64,000 nucleotides of DNA from Pontibacterium granulatum. Lineage in GTDB: Bacteria > Pseudomonadota > Gammaproteobacteria > Pseudomonadales > Balneatricaceae. Both the position numbers and the translations under genes were made by a program. How positions within the stretch are numbered: position 1 is the first letter of the stretch; each line of letters begins with the position of its first letter. Below the pieces are notes generated by a model. The model did not search any database. It was given only the letters and a program-made list of their open reading frames with translations, and was not told the origin of the DNA. The DNA is taken from positions 124,001-188,000 of the forward strand of contig NZ_JASBRH010000006.1 in the NCBI RefSeq assembly GCF_029961155.1. Direction: 5' to 3'. Shown here piece after piece: positions 25,830 to 35,390 of this stretch.

Positions 25830-26737
25830 TTGTTCAACTCGTACGGTGTAATCTGGTAAACGTAGTAGTTCAGCCAGTTGGAGAACAGCAGGTGGGCATG
25901 ACTGCGCCATGAGTTCTTCGGGTGCTGATCTGGGTTGTCACCTGGGAAGTAGTTCACTGGGATAATCGGATCGATCCCCGCATCCTGATCACGCCAATAT
26001 TCCTGTGCCAGGGTTTCCGCATCGTATTCCGGGTGGCCGGTCACAAACACCTGGCGACGGCAGGAGCTGGCAAACAGGTAGGCACCTGCCTCGTCGGAGG
26101 TGGCTAGCATGTTGAGATCTGTGTGGTTGCAGATGAAGTTCACCGGGAAATCTGCGTTACGGGAGTGCGGTACTAGGAACTGGTCATCAAAACCACGGGT
26201 CAACGGCTCGTGCGGATGCAGCAGCTGGTGCTCGTAAACCCCGGAGAGCTTCTGTTCACGGGTCTGTTTTGGCAGGTCGTACAGCACTTTCAGCGCAGCC
26301 TGGGCAGCCCAGCACAGGAACAGGGTCGAGGTCACATGGTCCTGTGACCAGCGGATGATCTCCTGGATCCTGTCCCAGTAGTGAATATCTTCAAACTGCA
26401 CCAGACCCAACGGCGCACCGGTGACGATCAGACCGTCGTAGTTTTTATCCCGCACATCGTCAAAGTCGCGATAAAAACTATCGAGGTGCTGGCGTGGCGT
26501 GTTCTTGCTTTCGCGATTGTCGATGCGCAGCAACTCGATATCCACCTGCAATGGGGTGTTCGAGAGCATTCGAATCAGCTGGTTCTCTGTCTCAATCTTT
26601 TTCGGCATCAGGTTGAGCAGCAACAGCTTCAGCGGGCGCACATCCTGATGAGCCGCCCGGGTCTCGGTCATGACGAAGATGTTCTCACCACTCAGAACAT
26701 CAACGGCAGGCAGCAGGTCAGGAATTTTAATCGGCAT
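25820..26737 (-). CDS. metA: Homoserine O-succinyltransferase
   Basis: The 305-residue enzyme is close to E. coli MetA (309). It activates homoserine with an acyl-CoA for methionine synthesis. Visible features are the N-terminal [24 protein letters not shown], catalytic Cys in [11 protein letters not shown], and His/Glu in [12 protein letters not shown], all of the MetA glutamine-amidotransferase-like fold. Acyl preference (succinyl or acetyl) cannot be decided here. The start at 26737 has AGGTGAT 7-10 nt upstream; a start at 26761 is less likely. It follows the metallo-beta-lactamase-fold gene after 128 bp. I saw no SAM riboswitch in that gap. Confidence 0.93.
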   Translation of the reverse strand: MPIKIPDLLPAVDVLSGENIFVMTETRAAHQDVRPLKLLLLNLMPKKIETENQLIRMLSNTPLQVDIELLRIDNRESKNTPRQHLDSFYRDFDDVRDKNYDGLIVTGAPLGLVQFEDIHYWDRIQEIIRWSQDHVTSTLFLCWAAQAALKVLYDLPKQTREQKLSGVYEHQLLHPHEPLTRGFDDQFLVPHSRNADFPVNFICNHTDLNMLATSDEAGAYLFASSCRRQVFVTGHPEYDAETLAQEYWRDQDAGIDPIIPVNYFPGDNPDQHPKNSWRSHAHLLFSNWLNYYVYQITPYELNKES

Positions 26738-26865
26738 TCTAGTATCACCTCGGACAATCACGCCCCACGGGGTGGTAGGGCTAAATGCAAAGTTAAGCTC
26801 TCCAGACTAGTGAATCCTGCGCCGCACATCAACCAAAAGTTGAATAAACACCACAAAGTGCGCGG

Positions 26866-27777
26866 TTATAGCTTGTATTTGGAGAGATCGTCTGCGAACT
26901 CCACCGGTCCCTGGTAGTTTTTGTGGATTTCACGCAGGGTATCGGATTCCCGCTCAAGGGTGCGGAGCATGCGATGGGATAGCACCAGTTTTTTAACGCC
27001 GGCCTGTGCGGCAATCTCACCGATACGGGACGGAGGCATATGCAGGCGACGGGCGACACCGATGGCTTCTTCCGGGATGGCGTTGTGGGCCACCAGCAGA
27101 TCAGCACTGGTGGCGAGTCGTGTCAGGTTGTCGGATATTGCGCTGGTATCTCCGCTGAATACGATAGAGCAGCCCGCCGCTTCAACGCGCCAGGCCACCG
27201 CGGGTAGGGGGCCATGGTTGACGTTGAGCCCTTTCAGGGTGACGCGTTCAAGTGACTGGAACCAGACCGTATCTTCTGCATTCACGACTGTGGCGGGCAG
27301 TTTGTAGGCCGCGCGTTCGTCATTCACCAGGTAGTTGCTGAGGTAAGACCAGCCCAATCCAAGCAGTGCTTCCTGAAACTTATCCACCGCTGGGAGCAGG
27401 TGATTGCCGTACGGGCCGTAAACCGGCAGGTCGCGATCGCGCCCGGTGAAAAATCCGCCTTTCACAAACACCGGCCAGTCCGCACTGTGATCCACGTGCA
27501 GGTGGGTAAATAGCACTGCGTCCAGGTCAGCAAATTGGGCACCGGACTTCTCGAAATTCAGGCTACTTCCGCCGCCCACATCAATCATCACGCGGGCTTT
27601 GCCATCCAGCCAGACCAGGTAGCTGGTTGAGGCGCGCAGATCATTCAGTTCCGGGCCGCCACTGCCCAATACCTGCAACTGAATCCGCTCGGGATCACAT
27701 GATTCGGGTGACGCTGCCTGTACAGAAGCGGAAAACGCAAAGGTTGCGAACAGGGGAAGCAGACGCTGGATAGGCAT
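26866..27777 (-). CDS. Periplasmic metallo-beta-lactamase-fold hydrolase
   Basis: The protein has 303 residues, a Sec signal peptide (about 1-21, SVQAAS) and a metallo-beta-lactamase fold with the zinc motif THLHVDHSADW. Further ligands are likely His in NVNHGPLPA, Asp in VFSGDTSA and the final His in VLSHRML. The closest broad class is RNase Z/arylsulfatase-like MBL proteins, but the secreted location argues against an RNase role. It is encoded 66 bp after the MarR gene on the same strand. Substrate unknown. Confidence 0.85.
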   Translation of the reverse strand: MPIQRLLPLFATFAFSASVQAASPESCDPERIQLQVLGSGGPELNDLRASTSYLVWLDGKARVMIDVGGGSSLNFEKSGAQFADLDAVLFTHLHVDHSADWPVFVKGGFFTGRDRDLPVYGPYGNHLLPAVDKFQEALLGLGWSYLSNYLVNDERAAYKLPATVVNAEDTVWFQSLERVTLKGLNVNHGPLPAVAWRVEAAGCSIVFSGDTSAISDNLTRLATSADLLVAHNAIPEEAIGVARRLHMPPSRIGEIAAQAGVKKLVLSHRMLRTLERESDTLREIHKNYQGPVEFADDLSKYKL

Positions 27778-27843
27778 GACGTAATCTCGAGCGGGGTTTT
27801 ATGTTCGTTGTTTGACTGCAAGAAACCCCATCGGTTCGATCGA

Positions 27844-28365
27844 TTACGACTGAGAACGTTCTTCGGTGGACGGTGCAGCGATATCCAGTAAGGGGGCTGC
27901 GTCGAGGTTTTCAGCATCCATCATGGAGGCAACATGCTGCAGCGACGAGAGAATCTGTGTTTGCTCCCACTCCTCCAGGCTTTCCAGGCGTTCGATAAAC
28001 GCTTCATGCAGCAGTGGCGGTGTATTTAGCAGCACTTCGTGACCCTTCTCGGTCAGGCGTGCATTGACGATGCGCCGGTCGGTTTTGCTGCGTACACGTT
28101 CGACCAGTTCACGATCTTCAAGGCGGTTAAGAATTGTGGTGACCGTTGCCTGACTCAGCGAAATGTCGTTCGACAGTGTTTTCACTGTTACGTCGCCCAA
28201 TTCCTTGATTGCGCGCAGCAGCATGACCTGTGGAATAGTGAGTCCACACGCCTTAACAACACGCTTCGACTGCAGATCCGTTGCCCTGATAATCCGGCGT
28301 AGCGAGATCAGAATGCCCTGCCAGTAGGGTGAGTTTTCCATATGCCACTTATCTACATGATTCAT
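27844..28365 (-). CDS. MarR-family regulator, CosR/EctR-like
   Basis: This 173-residue winged-helix protein contains TVKTLSNDISLSQATVTTILNRLEDRELVERVRSK (about 60-95), the MarR recognition helix and wing. The C-terminal part (PPLLHEAFIERLESLEEWEQ, then MMDAENLDAAPLLDI) resembles CosR of Vibrio and EctR of methylotrophs, MarR-type repressors of compatible-solute genes. It is divergent from a betaine-type importer (28550-31761), and two operator-like repeats lie between them. It should repress the importer at low osmolarity. Start could also be 28341. Confidence 0.85.
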   Translation of the reverse strand: MNHVDKWHMENSPYWQGILISLRRIIRATDLQSKRVVKACGLTIPQVMLLRAIKELGDVTVKTLSNDISLSQATVTTILNRLEDRELVERVRSKTDRRIVNARLTEKGHEVLLNTPPLLHEAFIERLESLEEWEQTQILSSLQHVASMMDAENLDAAPLLDIAAPSTEERSQS

Positions 28366-28450
28366 AGTGTTTTAACAGAGGCGCAATAGTGCCCGTAATT
28401 ACGGAAATTTAAAAGTTTGAGCTGGAATCGCTGGATATCAAGCTTTGAGG

Positions 28451-28492
28451 TCTAATCATTAGAGCACAAAGTTTGAACTCTAAACATTAGGG
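28451..28492. promoter_or_regulatory. Tandem operator candidates between MarR and proX-like genes
   Basis: TCTAATCATTAGAG (28451-28464) and TCTAAACATTAGGG (28479-28492) are two copies of one palindromic motif (TCTAATnATTAGA type) spaced 28 bp centre to centre. They lie 58 bp or more upstream of the importer start and within reach of the promoter of each divergent gene. They are the best candidates for the MarR protein's binding sites. Confidence 0.55.
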
Positions 28493-28549
28493 CTGTAAGA
28501 TAAATTTTGCAAATTCTGAGAGGTTGCCCACGAACGGACTGGAGACACC

Positions 28550-29557
28550 ATGAAAACAAAATTTATAAAAACAGCTCTTTGCACAGCACTGCCAATGGTC
28601 TTGGCGAGCTCCTTCGCCCACGCGGGTGAAGCCTGCGGAAAAGTTACGATTGCAGATATGAACTGGAGCTCGGCGACACTAATAGCCAATGTCGACCGCT
28701 TCATCCTGGAGCATGGTTACGGCTGTGATGCCGAACTGGTCCCGGGTGATACCATGCCGACCGGTGCGTCCATGATCGAAAAGAGTGAACCCGACGTTGC
28801 ACCGGAGATGTGGAGCAACTCTCTGAAAGAAGCGCTGGACAAAGGTGTCGCCGAAAAACGTCTGCGTTATGCGGGTAATTCCCTGTCCGACGGCGGTGAG
28901 GAAGGTTTTTGGGTGCCGGTTTACATGGTTGAGAAAGATCCAAGCCTGGCAACCATCGAAGGCATCAAGAAAAATGCCAAGCTGTTCAAGCACCCGGAAG
29001 ATCCTGATCTGTCCGCGTTTTATGGCTGCCCTGCGGGCTGGAACTGCCAGATCAGTTCCGGCAACCTGTTCAACGCTCTGCACTTGGATGAGTCCGGCTT
29101 TGAAATCATTGATCCAGGTTCCGGTGCAGGCCTGGCGGGTGCAATCGCCAAAGCGTACGAACGTCAGGAACCGTGGTTCGGTTACTACTGGGCGCCAACC
29201 TCCGTACTGGGTAAGTACGAGATGGTGAAGGTTGATTTCGGCAGCGGTGTGAATAAAGACGAGTTCGTAAACTGCACCACCAGTGAGAACTGCGACGATC
29301 CCAAAGTAACCATGTACCCGCCATCTCTGGTACAGACCGTTACCACTGAAAGCTTTGCATCCAAAGCACCCGCTGCATACGACTATCTTTCCAAACGCTC
29401 ATTCACCAACCAGCAGATGAACGGCTTGCTGGCATGGATGGAAGACAACCAGGCTGACGGTGAAGTGGCGATGGAGTACTTCCTGGTTGAGCACGAAGAT
29501 ATCTGGACCAAATGGGTATCTGCGGACGTGGCGGCCAAAGTGAAAGATGCGCTGTAA
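28550..29557 (+). CDS. Glycine betaine/proline betaine-type binding protein
   Basis: The 335-residue protein has a signal peptide (about 1-25, SFAHAGEA) followed by an OpuAC/ProX-type domain. Typical elements are VTIADMNWSSATLIANVDRFIL, aromatic residues suited to a quaternary-ammonium cage (W, Y and F in APEMWSN, GFWVPVYM, WFGYYWAP) and paired Cys (CPAGWNC, NCTTSENC). It delivers a betaine, choline or DMSP-like osmolyte to the permease encoded downstream. The exact ligand is not decided by the sequence. Confidence 0.88.
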   Translation: MKTKFIKTALCTALPMVLASSFAHAGEACGKVTIADMNWSSATLIANVDRFILEHGYGCDAELVPGDTMPTGASMIEKSEPDVAPEMWSNSLKEALDKGVAEKRLRYAGNSLSDGGEEGFWVPVYMVEKDPSLATIEGIKKNAKLFKHPEDPDLSAFYGCPAGWNCQISSGNLFNALHLDESGFEIIDPGSGAGLAGAIAKAYERQEPWFGYYWAPTSVLGKYEMVKVDFGSGVNKDEFVNCTTSENCDDPKVTMYPPSLVQTVTTESFASKAPAAYDYLSKRSFTNQQMNGLLAWMEDNQADGEVAMEYFLVEHEDIWTKWVSADVAAKVKDAL

Positions 29558-29587
29558 CGTCGTTTAAGCGTTATATCCATTGCAAAA

Positions 29588-29608
29588 AGCCCGCGCCCTG
29601 CGCGGGCT
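29588..29608 (+). promoter_or_regulatory. Intercistronic hairpin in osmolyte operon
   Basis: AGCCCGCGC-CCT-GCGCGGGCT is a perfect 9-bp GC-rich hairpin between the binding-protein stop and the permease start. It lacks a T-run. It probably stabilises the upstream mRNA so the binding protein is made in excess. Confidence 0.65.
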
Positions 29609-29630
29609 AGGATCAATATTAGAGGTACTT

Positions 29631-30530
29631 ATGGCGGATTCTGATTGGCTGACCGAAATCCCTCAGCTGGATCGCGCCGACTTGCGAGAAATTCGCAAGA
29701 CGCTTGACTCAGGTTACAGGGAGTTCTCGCGTGAATATGGCGAACTTATCGAGTCACTCTTTGACCCACTCCTGGCTTTTCTTGTCTGGTTTGAAAAACT
29801 CCTGCTGGCAACACCTTGGTGGCTGGTCATCATTGTTGTTGCCGGACTTGCCTACCTGGCCAGCCGTTCTTGGAAGCTGGGCCTGGGTGTCGTGGTTTCG
29901 TTCCTGCTGATCGGTTATTTCGGCATGTGGGACAACACCATGCGAACGATGAGCATCATCCTCGTTTGTACGTTAATGGCCATCGCGCTCGGGGTGCCGA
30001 TAGGAATCTTGATGGCACGTTCTGACCGGACGCAGTCGATCGTCACGCCCGTGCTGGACGTGATGCAGACCATGCCAGCGTTTGTGTACCTCATACCGGT
30101 GGTGATGCTGCTGGGGATCGGCAAGATACCGGGTGTTATCGCCGTGATTATCTATGCCATACCGCCGGTGATCCGCTTGACTAACCTGGGGATTCGTCTG
30201 GTGGACAAAGATGTACTGGAAGCCGCCACAGCCTACGGTGCAAACCCGATGCAACGCCTGCTGGGTGTGCAGCTGCCGCTGGCGATGCCAACCATTATGG
30301 CGGGAATCAACCAGACCATCATGATGGCCCTGTCCATGGTGGTGATCGCATCGATGATCGGTGTAAAAGGTCTGGGTCAGCCGGTACTGAAATCGATCAC
30401 CAACCAGTACTTCACCTTGGGTTTGCTGAACGGCCTGGCGATTGTTGCTCTGGCCATTATCTTCGACCGTGTCTCACAGGCGTATGCAAAACGGGCCCAG
30501 CGTCACATGGAGGGCCTGGATAATGGATGA
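29631..30530 (+). CDS. Betaine-type ABC permease (ProW/OpuAB)
   Basis: The inner-membrane permease has 299 residues. An N-terminal soluble extension of about 50 residues precedes six or so helices with the ProW core (MRTMSIILVCTLMAIALGVPIGI, MQTMPAFVYLIPVVMLLGIGKIPGVIA, and the EAA-type loop GANPMQRLLGVQLPLAMPTIMAGI). Start 29631 has GAGG 8 nt upstream; a TTG at 29580 would run through the hairpin and is unlikely. It partners with the binding protein and ATPase encoded on either side. Confidence 0.9.
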   Translation: MADSDWLTEIPQLDRADLREIRKTLDSGYREFSREYGELIESLFDPLLAFLVWFEKLLLATPWWLVIIVVAGLAYLASRSWKLGLGVVVSFLLIGYFGMWDNTMRTMSIILVCTLMAIALGVPIGILMARSDRTQSIVTPVLDVMQTMPAFVYLIPVVMLLGIGKIPGVIAVIIYAIPPVIRLTNLGIRLVDKDVLEAATAYGANPMQRLLGVQLPLAMPTIMAGINQTIMMALSMVVIASMIGVKGLGQPVLKSITNQYFTLGLLNGLAIVALAIIFDRVSQAYAKRAQRHMEGLDNG

Positions 30531-31761
30531 TGTACTGATTCGCGTAGAGAAACTCTACAAGCTGTTCGGTAACAACCCGAAGAAATACATGCCACTGGTG
30601 CATGAGGGGAAAACCAAAGACGAAATTCTGGCGGAGACCGGTCACACCCTGGGCTTGAAAGATATCAATCTGAGTATCAATAAGGGGGAGATCTTTGTAA
30701 TTATGGGACTGTCCGGTTCCGGTAAGTCCACCCTGATCCGTCACTTCAACCGCCTGATCGACCCGACCGAAGGGATGATCAAGGTGGAAGGCACCGACGT
30801 GATGCAGTTGGGCACCAAAGATCTTGAGCAGTTCCGCCGTCATAAGATGTCGATGGTGTTTCAGCGTTTTGGTTTGTTGCCGCACAAAACCGTCGTGGAG
30901 AACGTGGCGTACGGCCTGAGTATCCAGGGCGTTGGCAAAGCGGAGAGCAAAAAGAAGGCAGTGCAGTGGCTGGATACCGTGGGGCTGGCCGGTTATGAAG
31001 ACCAGTATCCGGCACAGCTGTCCGGTGGTCAGCAGCAGCGTGTGGGTCTTGCCCGCGCCTTGTGTACCGATGCTGAAATCCTGTTGATGGATGAGGCGTT
31101 CTCCGCACTGGACCCGCTGATCCGCTCAGAGATGCAGGACCAGCTGATCGAACTGCAGCAGACGTTGCACAAGACCATCATTTTTATCACCCACGACCTG
31201 GATGAAGCATTGCGCCTCGGGGACCGAATCGCGATTCTGAAGGATGGCGAGATTGTGCAGCAGGGGGAACCGGAAGAGATTCTGTTGCACCCGGCCACCG
31301 ATTACGTGGAAGCCTTTGTGCGTGATGTAAACCGTGCCCGTGCCCTGACGGTTGAAACCGTAATGAAAGATCCGGCCTACCGCATCACCGCAGACACCAT
31401 TGAAGGCGCCCTGCAACAGATGAAGGGCTTTGATAAGGATTACGGTTATATCGTTAACGAAGAGGGTTATCAGGGCGTAGTCACCGCTGAAAAGCTGGAA
31501 GAGGCGTACAGCGCGAACAAGGACGCGCATCTGACCGAGGAGTACTACGAAGAGGTAGAGCCGCTCGAACAGGAAGCCGTACTGGAAACCGTAATACCTA
31601 ACACCCTGGATGCGGATTATCCGCTGCCGGTGGTGGACGAGGATGGCCAACTGACCGGTCGTTTGACCCGCGGAACCTTGGCTGAAGTGCTGGGTGAAAG
31701 TGACCGGGACGACACCAAGACCGGCAGTCGCACCCGCGACGAGGCCGGGAAAAAAGACTAG
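30523..31761 (+). CDS. Betaine-type ABC ATPase with CBS region (ProV/OpuAA)
   Basis: The 412-residue ATPase has Walker A GLSGSGKST, signature LSGGQQQRVGLARAL and Walker B ILLMDEAFSALD. The N-terminal ProV-specific segment (KYMPLVHEGKTKDEILAETG) is present. A C-terminal region (about 285-405) has the look of a tandem CBS module, which in OpuA senses ionic strength, and ends in an acidic and charged tail. The ATG overlaps the permease stop by 8 bases (ATGGATGA). It powers the osmolyte importer. Confidence 0.9.
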   Translation: MDDVLIRVEKLYKLFGNNPKKYMPLVHEGKTKDEILAETGHTLGLKDINLSINKGEIFVIMGLSGSGKSTLIRHFNRLIDPTEGMIKVEGTDVMQLGTKDLEQFRRHKMSMVFQRFGLLPHKTVVENVAYGLSIQGVGKAESKKKAVQWLDTVGLAGYEDQYPAQLSGGQQQRVGLARALCTDAEILLMDEAFSALDPLIRSEMQDQLIELQQTLHKTIIFITHDLDEALRLGDRIAILKDGEIVQQGEPEEILLHPATDYVEAFVRDVNRARALTVETVMKDPAYRITADTIEGALQQMKGFDKDYGYIVNEEGYQGVVTAEKLEEAYSANKDAHLTEEYYEEVEPLEQEAVLETVIPNTLDADYPLPVVDEDGQLTGRLTRGTLAEVLGESDRDDTKTGSRTRDEAGKKD

Positions 31762-31780
31762 GCGGCCACGGCCTGCATGT

Positions 31781-31800
31781 GCGGGAGGATTCCCTCCCGC
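31781..31800 (+). terminator. Terminator of the osmolyte operon
   Basis: GCGGGAGG-ATTC-CCTCCCGC is a perfect 8-bp GC-rich stem 19 nt past the stop. The following CTTACCGTTT is a poor U-tract, so it may be partial. Confidence 0.55.
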
Positions 31801-31957
31801 CTTACCGTTTCAATGCTGATGCAGATCATCGGCACTCTCCTTTTACTCTTAGCCAGGTTCCCTAACTCACTGATTTCGGTACATTCGCTATAGTATTGTA
31901 TATACACTTTCCTCAGGTAAGGGGAGGTGCGGTTGTATTGGACGGGATGAATAAACA

Positions 31958-33592
31958 ATGAGTGATACCTGGGCGCTGACTTCAAGTCTGATGGGTGGAT
32001 TGGGCCTGTTTCTGCTTGGAATGGGGTTGATGACGGACAGTCTTAAGCTGGCGGGAGGCTTTGCCCTGAAGCAGGTGCTGGAGAAGGGCACACGCAGCCG
32101 CATCCGCGCGTTGCTGTCGGGCTTTGGCATCACGGCACTGGTGCAGTCATCCAGTGCGGTCACCGTGATGGTCATCGGCTTTGTTAATGCCGGTTTGATG
32201 AAGCTTTCCCGTTCGATCTGGGTCCTCTATGGCAGTAACGTCGGCACCACCATGACCGCCTGGATTGTGGCGCTGATCGGCTTCAAGGTGAAGGTGGACG
32301 TGGTCGCCTTGCCTGCTATCGGGATGGGTGTGATGTTTTACACCTTCAGTAGGAATATCCGTATTAAATCCCTGGGGGGAGTCTTTACCGGTCTGGGGCT
32401 CCTGCTCTTTGGGTTGCAGCTGATGCAACACTCCTTCACCGGTGTGGAGCAGGTGGTTGACTTCAGCAGGATTCATTCTGCGTCCCTGTCAAACCTGGCA
32501 TTGATGGTGGTGGGGGGAGCGGCGTTAACAGCCCTGATGCAGTCATCCAGTGCGTCCCTGGCGGTGGTACTGACCGCCGTTTCAACCGGTATGCTCACCA
32601 TCGAGGTGGGGGCGGCAGCCGTGATCGGGGCCAATATCGGGACGACAGTGACCGCGTTGCTGGCGGTTTTGAAAGCCAGCGCCAATGCCCGGCGTCTGGC
32701 AATGGCACATCTCTTCTTTAATCTCACCGCTGCCCTGATCGCTTTTGTCCTGATGGGCGGGATGTTGGGCTTGATTGGCTGGTTGAGCCACGCTCAGGGG
32801 GTCGAACAGGCACCCGCGGTGACTCTGGCGATGTTTCACACCATTTTTAACATAGTGGGTGTGTGTGCCATGGTGCCTCTAACCGAGCATATGACCCGCT
32901 ACCTGAAGAGCTGTTTTCAGTCTCAGGAAGAGCAACTTTCCCGCCCACGCTTTCTGGATAAGGTCACTGCCGAGTCACCGGATACGGCGGTGAAAGCGCT
33001 TAGCCTTGAGCAGCAACGTCTCATGCGTAAACTGGGGGAGTTGCTGCAGGACACCGCTCAGGCGGTGCCCGGAGAGCGCACCCCCGAAAGCCGCTTCGTC
33101 GTGGCTAAACTAATCAGCGCCATCAATGACTTTATCGCAGATTGTTCACGCCGGGAGATGACAACCGACGTCGCCGAAACCATGCAGCACTCCCTGCGGG
33201 TAAACAGCCGCAGTGTAGCGGTGGTCGAGTGTCTGCGGGAACTGCACAAGGACGAGCTGGTAATCAGCGACCTGCCCGAAAAGGTGGCAACTGCCATTCT
33301 TCAGCTGCGGGATATGATCAATAAGGTGGCCCAGCATGGCTGCAAACTGGAAGAGCTTGATGCCAAAGAACTGATAGAACTGCTGCATCAGTTTGAAGAG
33401 CATTACAACCATACGCAGTTTTTGCTTGGTTTGTCGGCACAGGAGCGCAGTATTGAGATGCGTAAGATGGAACAGACCACGTTGTACCTGTCTCTACTGC
33501 GTCGCGCCACCCGTCAGTACACCAAAGCGTTGTTAAGCATGCTGCATCTGGAAGGACGTGCCGAGGGGCAGTATCTCAGTGCCTCAATCTGA
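31958..33592 (+). CDS. Na/Pi-cotransporter family protein with PhoU-like tail
   Basis: This 544-residue protein belongs to the PNaS (NptA/YjbB-like) family. Two inverted QSSSA motifs (LVQSSSAVTVM about residue 62, LMQSSSASLAV about 193) with GANIGTT/GSNVGTT partners mark the two Na/phosphate repeats in about eight to nine membrane helices. The C-terminal 190 residues are helical and PhoU-like. YjbB-type members export phosphate; others import it. It stands alone. TGTATATACA at 31897-31906 in its leader may be part of its promoter. Confidence 0.88.
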   Translation: MSDTWALTSSLMGGLGLFLLGMGLMTDSLKLAGGFALKQVLEKGTRSRIRALLSGFGITALVQSSSAVTVMVIGFVNAGLMKLSRSIWVLYGSNVGTTMTAWIVALIGFKVKVDVVALPAIGMGVMFYTFSRNIRIKSLGGVFTGLGLLLFGLQLMQHSFTGVEQVVDFSRIHSASLSNLALMVVGGAALTALMQSSSASLAVVLTAVSTGMLTIEVGAAAVIGANIGTTVTALLAVLKASANARRLAMAHLFFNLTAALIAFVLMGGMLGLIGWLSHAQGVEQAPAVTLAMFHTIFNIVGVCAMVPLTEHMTRYLKSCFQSQEEQLSRPRFLDKVTAESPDTAVKALSLEQQRLMRKLGELLQDTAQAVPGERTPESRFVVAKLISAINDFIADCSRREMTTDVAETMQHSLRVNSRSVAVVECLRELHKDELVISDLPEKVATAILQLRDMINKVAQHGCKLEELDAKELIELLHQFEEHYNHTQFLLGLSAQERSIEMRKMEQTTLYLSLLRRATRQYTKALLSMLHLEGRAEGQYLSASI

Positions 33593-33736
33593 AGGCAGAT
33601 ATAGATCAGAAGCGGCAGCCCCCAGAGGGTTGCGATATGCGTGGCAACGCTTTAGCACGAAATGCACAGTTGCCATAACGGCGCAGATGCAGACATCGCA
33701 TTGGCTTGAGGTTCGCCGATGTGGGCACCCAGGGCC

Positions 33737-34186
33737 TTAAGACATGCGATCAGATTGAAGATAGGACTTTTCCGGATCCACGGTGTAACGTCCAGACATT
33801 GCTGTTCTGCCGAGCAGCATACGAAAGCGCATGGTCTCGCGGCTCGTGAGTGTGATCTCAATGGGGAAACGCTGACTGCCCAGCTCCATTTCAGCAGAAA
33901 TCACGAAACGGTTCTCTTTATGGCCGCCTGAATCTGTGACACTTCTGACATCGATGACAGGCGCTTCGCAGACCACAACATGGTCCGAATTGTGTTGTAG
34001 AGGATGCATTTTAAACCGCACCCACTGCCCGCCTGACTGTTCGAATGTCTCTATATGAAAAGCGTGCAGTGCCGACGTTCTGGCACCGGTATCAATTTTG
34101 GCTTTTATCCTTCCAATGCCCAGCGAAGGCAACGCCAGCCACTCCCGCCATCCGATGGTGTGTTTTTTAACCAAATGATCTTGCAT
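33737..34186 (-). CDS. rimB: RimB-like ATP-dependent zinc protease family protein
   Basis: The 149-residue protein is of the Zn_protease/RimK-associated family. The aspartic-protease-like motif [13 protein letters not shown] (about residues 30-42) is clear, as is the late LLGRTAM segment typical of retropepsin-like folds. It is divergent from rimK. In Pseudomonas, RimB works with RimK on ribosomal protein S6 glutamylation, and this context supports the same role. Membership of the family is firm, the activity less so. Confidence 0.78.
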   Translation of the reverse strand: MQDHLVKKHTIGWREWLALPSLGIGRIKAKIDTGARTSALHAFHIETFEQSGGQWVRFKMHPLQHNSDHVVVCEAPVIDVRSVTDSGGHKENRFVISAEMELGSQRFPIEITLTSRETMRFRMLLGRTAMSGRYTVDPEKSYLQSDRMS

Positions 34187-34466
34187 CGGGCTTGCTACTC
34201 CTTTGTCAATTGGCAGTGCGCATCGTGCGAGCTAAATGAGTATGTTTTGAATGTAGATTGTGATGTGGTGAAGTGCGAATCAAGTTTGCACTATAGGTGT
34301 TTATAAATTAAGCAGTTTGAAGATAATTCATTTACACTGCAGGTGTTATCAATTGTCTTTATGAGACATCGGAAAAGCTTTCATCGTAATGGCGTCTGAG
34401 TGGAAATGAGCATTTTCCTGTCCTGTCATGTCCACGGAAGCTTTGATGAAATGGAGTGTTCTGCAC

Positions 34467-35384
34467 ATGAGAATTGCAATCCTATCGCGCAATCCAAAAC
34501 TGTATTCTACCCGTCGCCTGGTTGAGGTCGCTGAAGCGCGTGGTCATGAGGTTCGGGTATTGGACGTGCTGCGTTGTTACATGAACATCACTTCCCACTC
34601 GCCCTCCGTACATTATCGTGGCGAAAACCTGGGTAAGTTTGACGCCGTTATTCCTCGAATAGGTGCTTCTGTCACCTTCTACGGCACGGCAGTGTTACGC
34701 CAGTTCGAGATGATGGGCACTTTCCCCCTTAACGAATCTGTAGCGATTTCGCGTTCGCGTGACAAGTTGCGCTCTATGCAGTTGCTGTCCCGCAAAGGTA
34801 TCGGCCTGCCGGTGACGGGTTTTGCACACAAGCCAGATGATATCCCTGACCTGATCAAAATGGTGGGTGGTGCTCCGCTGGTCATCAAACTGCTGGAAGG
34901 GACTCAGGGAATCGGGGTGGTTTTAGCGGAAACGGAAAAGGCAGCTGAAAGTGTTATCGAGGCGTTTTTGGGCGTCAAGGTCAACATACTGGTACAGGAA
35001 TATATCAAGGAAGCCGGTGGGGCAGATATTCGCTGCTTTGTCATTGGCGACAAAGTGGTTGCCGCAATGAAGCGCCAGGGGAAAGAGGGAGAGTTTCGCT
35101 CCAATCTTCACCGGGGTGGTACCGCGTCACTGATTCGGATTACACCGGAAGAACGTTCCACCGCAGTCAGGGCGGCGAAGACAATGGGATTAAACGTGGC
35201 CGGGGTTGACTTGCTGCGCTCAAACCACGGTCCGGTCGTGATGGAGGTAAATTCGTCTCCAGGGCTTGAAGGTATCGAGACGGCGACGGGCAAGGATATC
35301 GCCGAGATGCAGATCATGTTTATTGAAAAGCAGTTGCGCGAAAAAAAGCAGAGTTCGATGACCCGTACGCGCGGCAGAGGGTAA
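34467..35384 (+). CDS. rimK: Ribosomal protein S6 glutamate ligase (RimK)
   Basis: This ATP-grasp enzyme of 305 residues is close to E. coli RimK (300). It adds glutamate residues to the C terminus of ribosomal protein S6. Visible features are [21 protein letters not shown]-binding [15 protein letters not shown], the metal-ligand end [14 protein letters not shown], and a basic C-terminal tail (TRTRGRG). Start 34467 has GGAG 10 nt upstream; start 34428 would add 13 non-homologous residues. The next gene follows after 6 bp. Confidence 0.92.
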   Translation: MRIAILSRNPKLYSTRRLVEVAEARGHEVRVLDVLRCYMNITSHSPSVHYRGENLGKFDAVIPRIGASVTFYGTAVLRQFEMMGTFPLNESVAISRSRDKLRSMQLLSRKGIGLPVTGFAHKPDDIPDLIKMVGGAPLVIKLLEGTQGIGVVLAETEKAAESVIEAFLGVKVNILVQEYIKEAGGADIRCFVIGDKVVAAMKRQGKEGEFRSNLHRGGTASLIRITPEERSTAVRAAKTMGLNVAGVDLLRSNHGPVVMEVNSSPGLEGIETATGKDIAEMQIMFIEKQLREKKQSSMTRTRGRG

Positions 35385-35390
35385 GCGCCA

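Noticed and set aside
26738..26865. SAM riboswitch upstream of metA
   Set aside because: I looked for the known SAM-II-type conserved pseudoknot sequence and did not find it. Only a short CCCC/GGGG hairpin is present.
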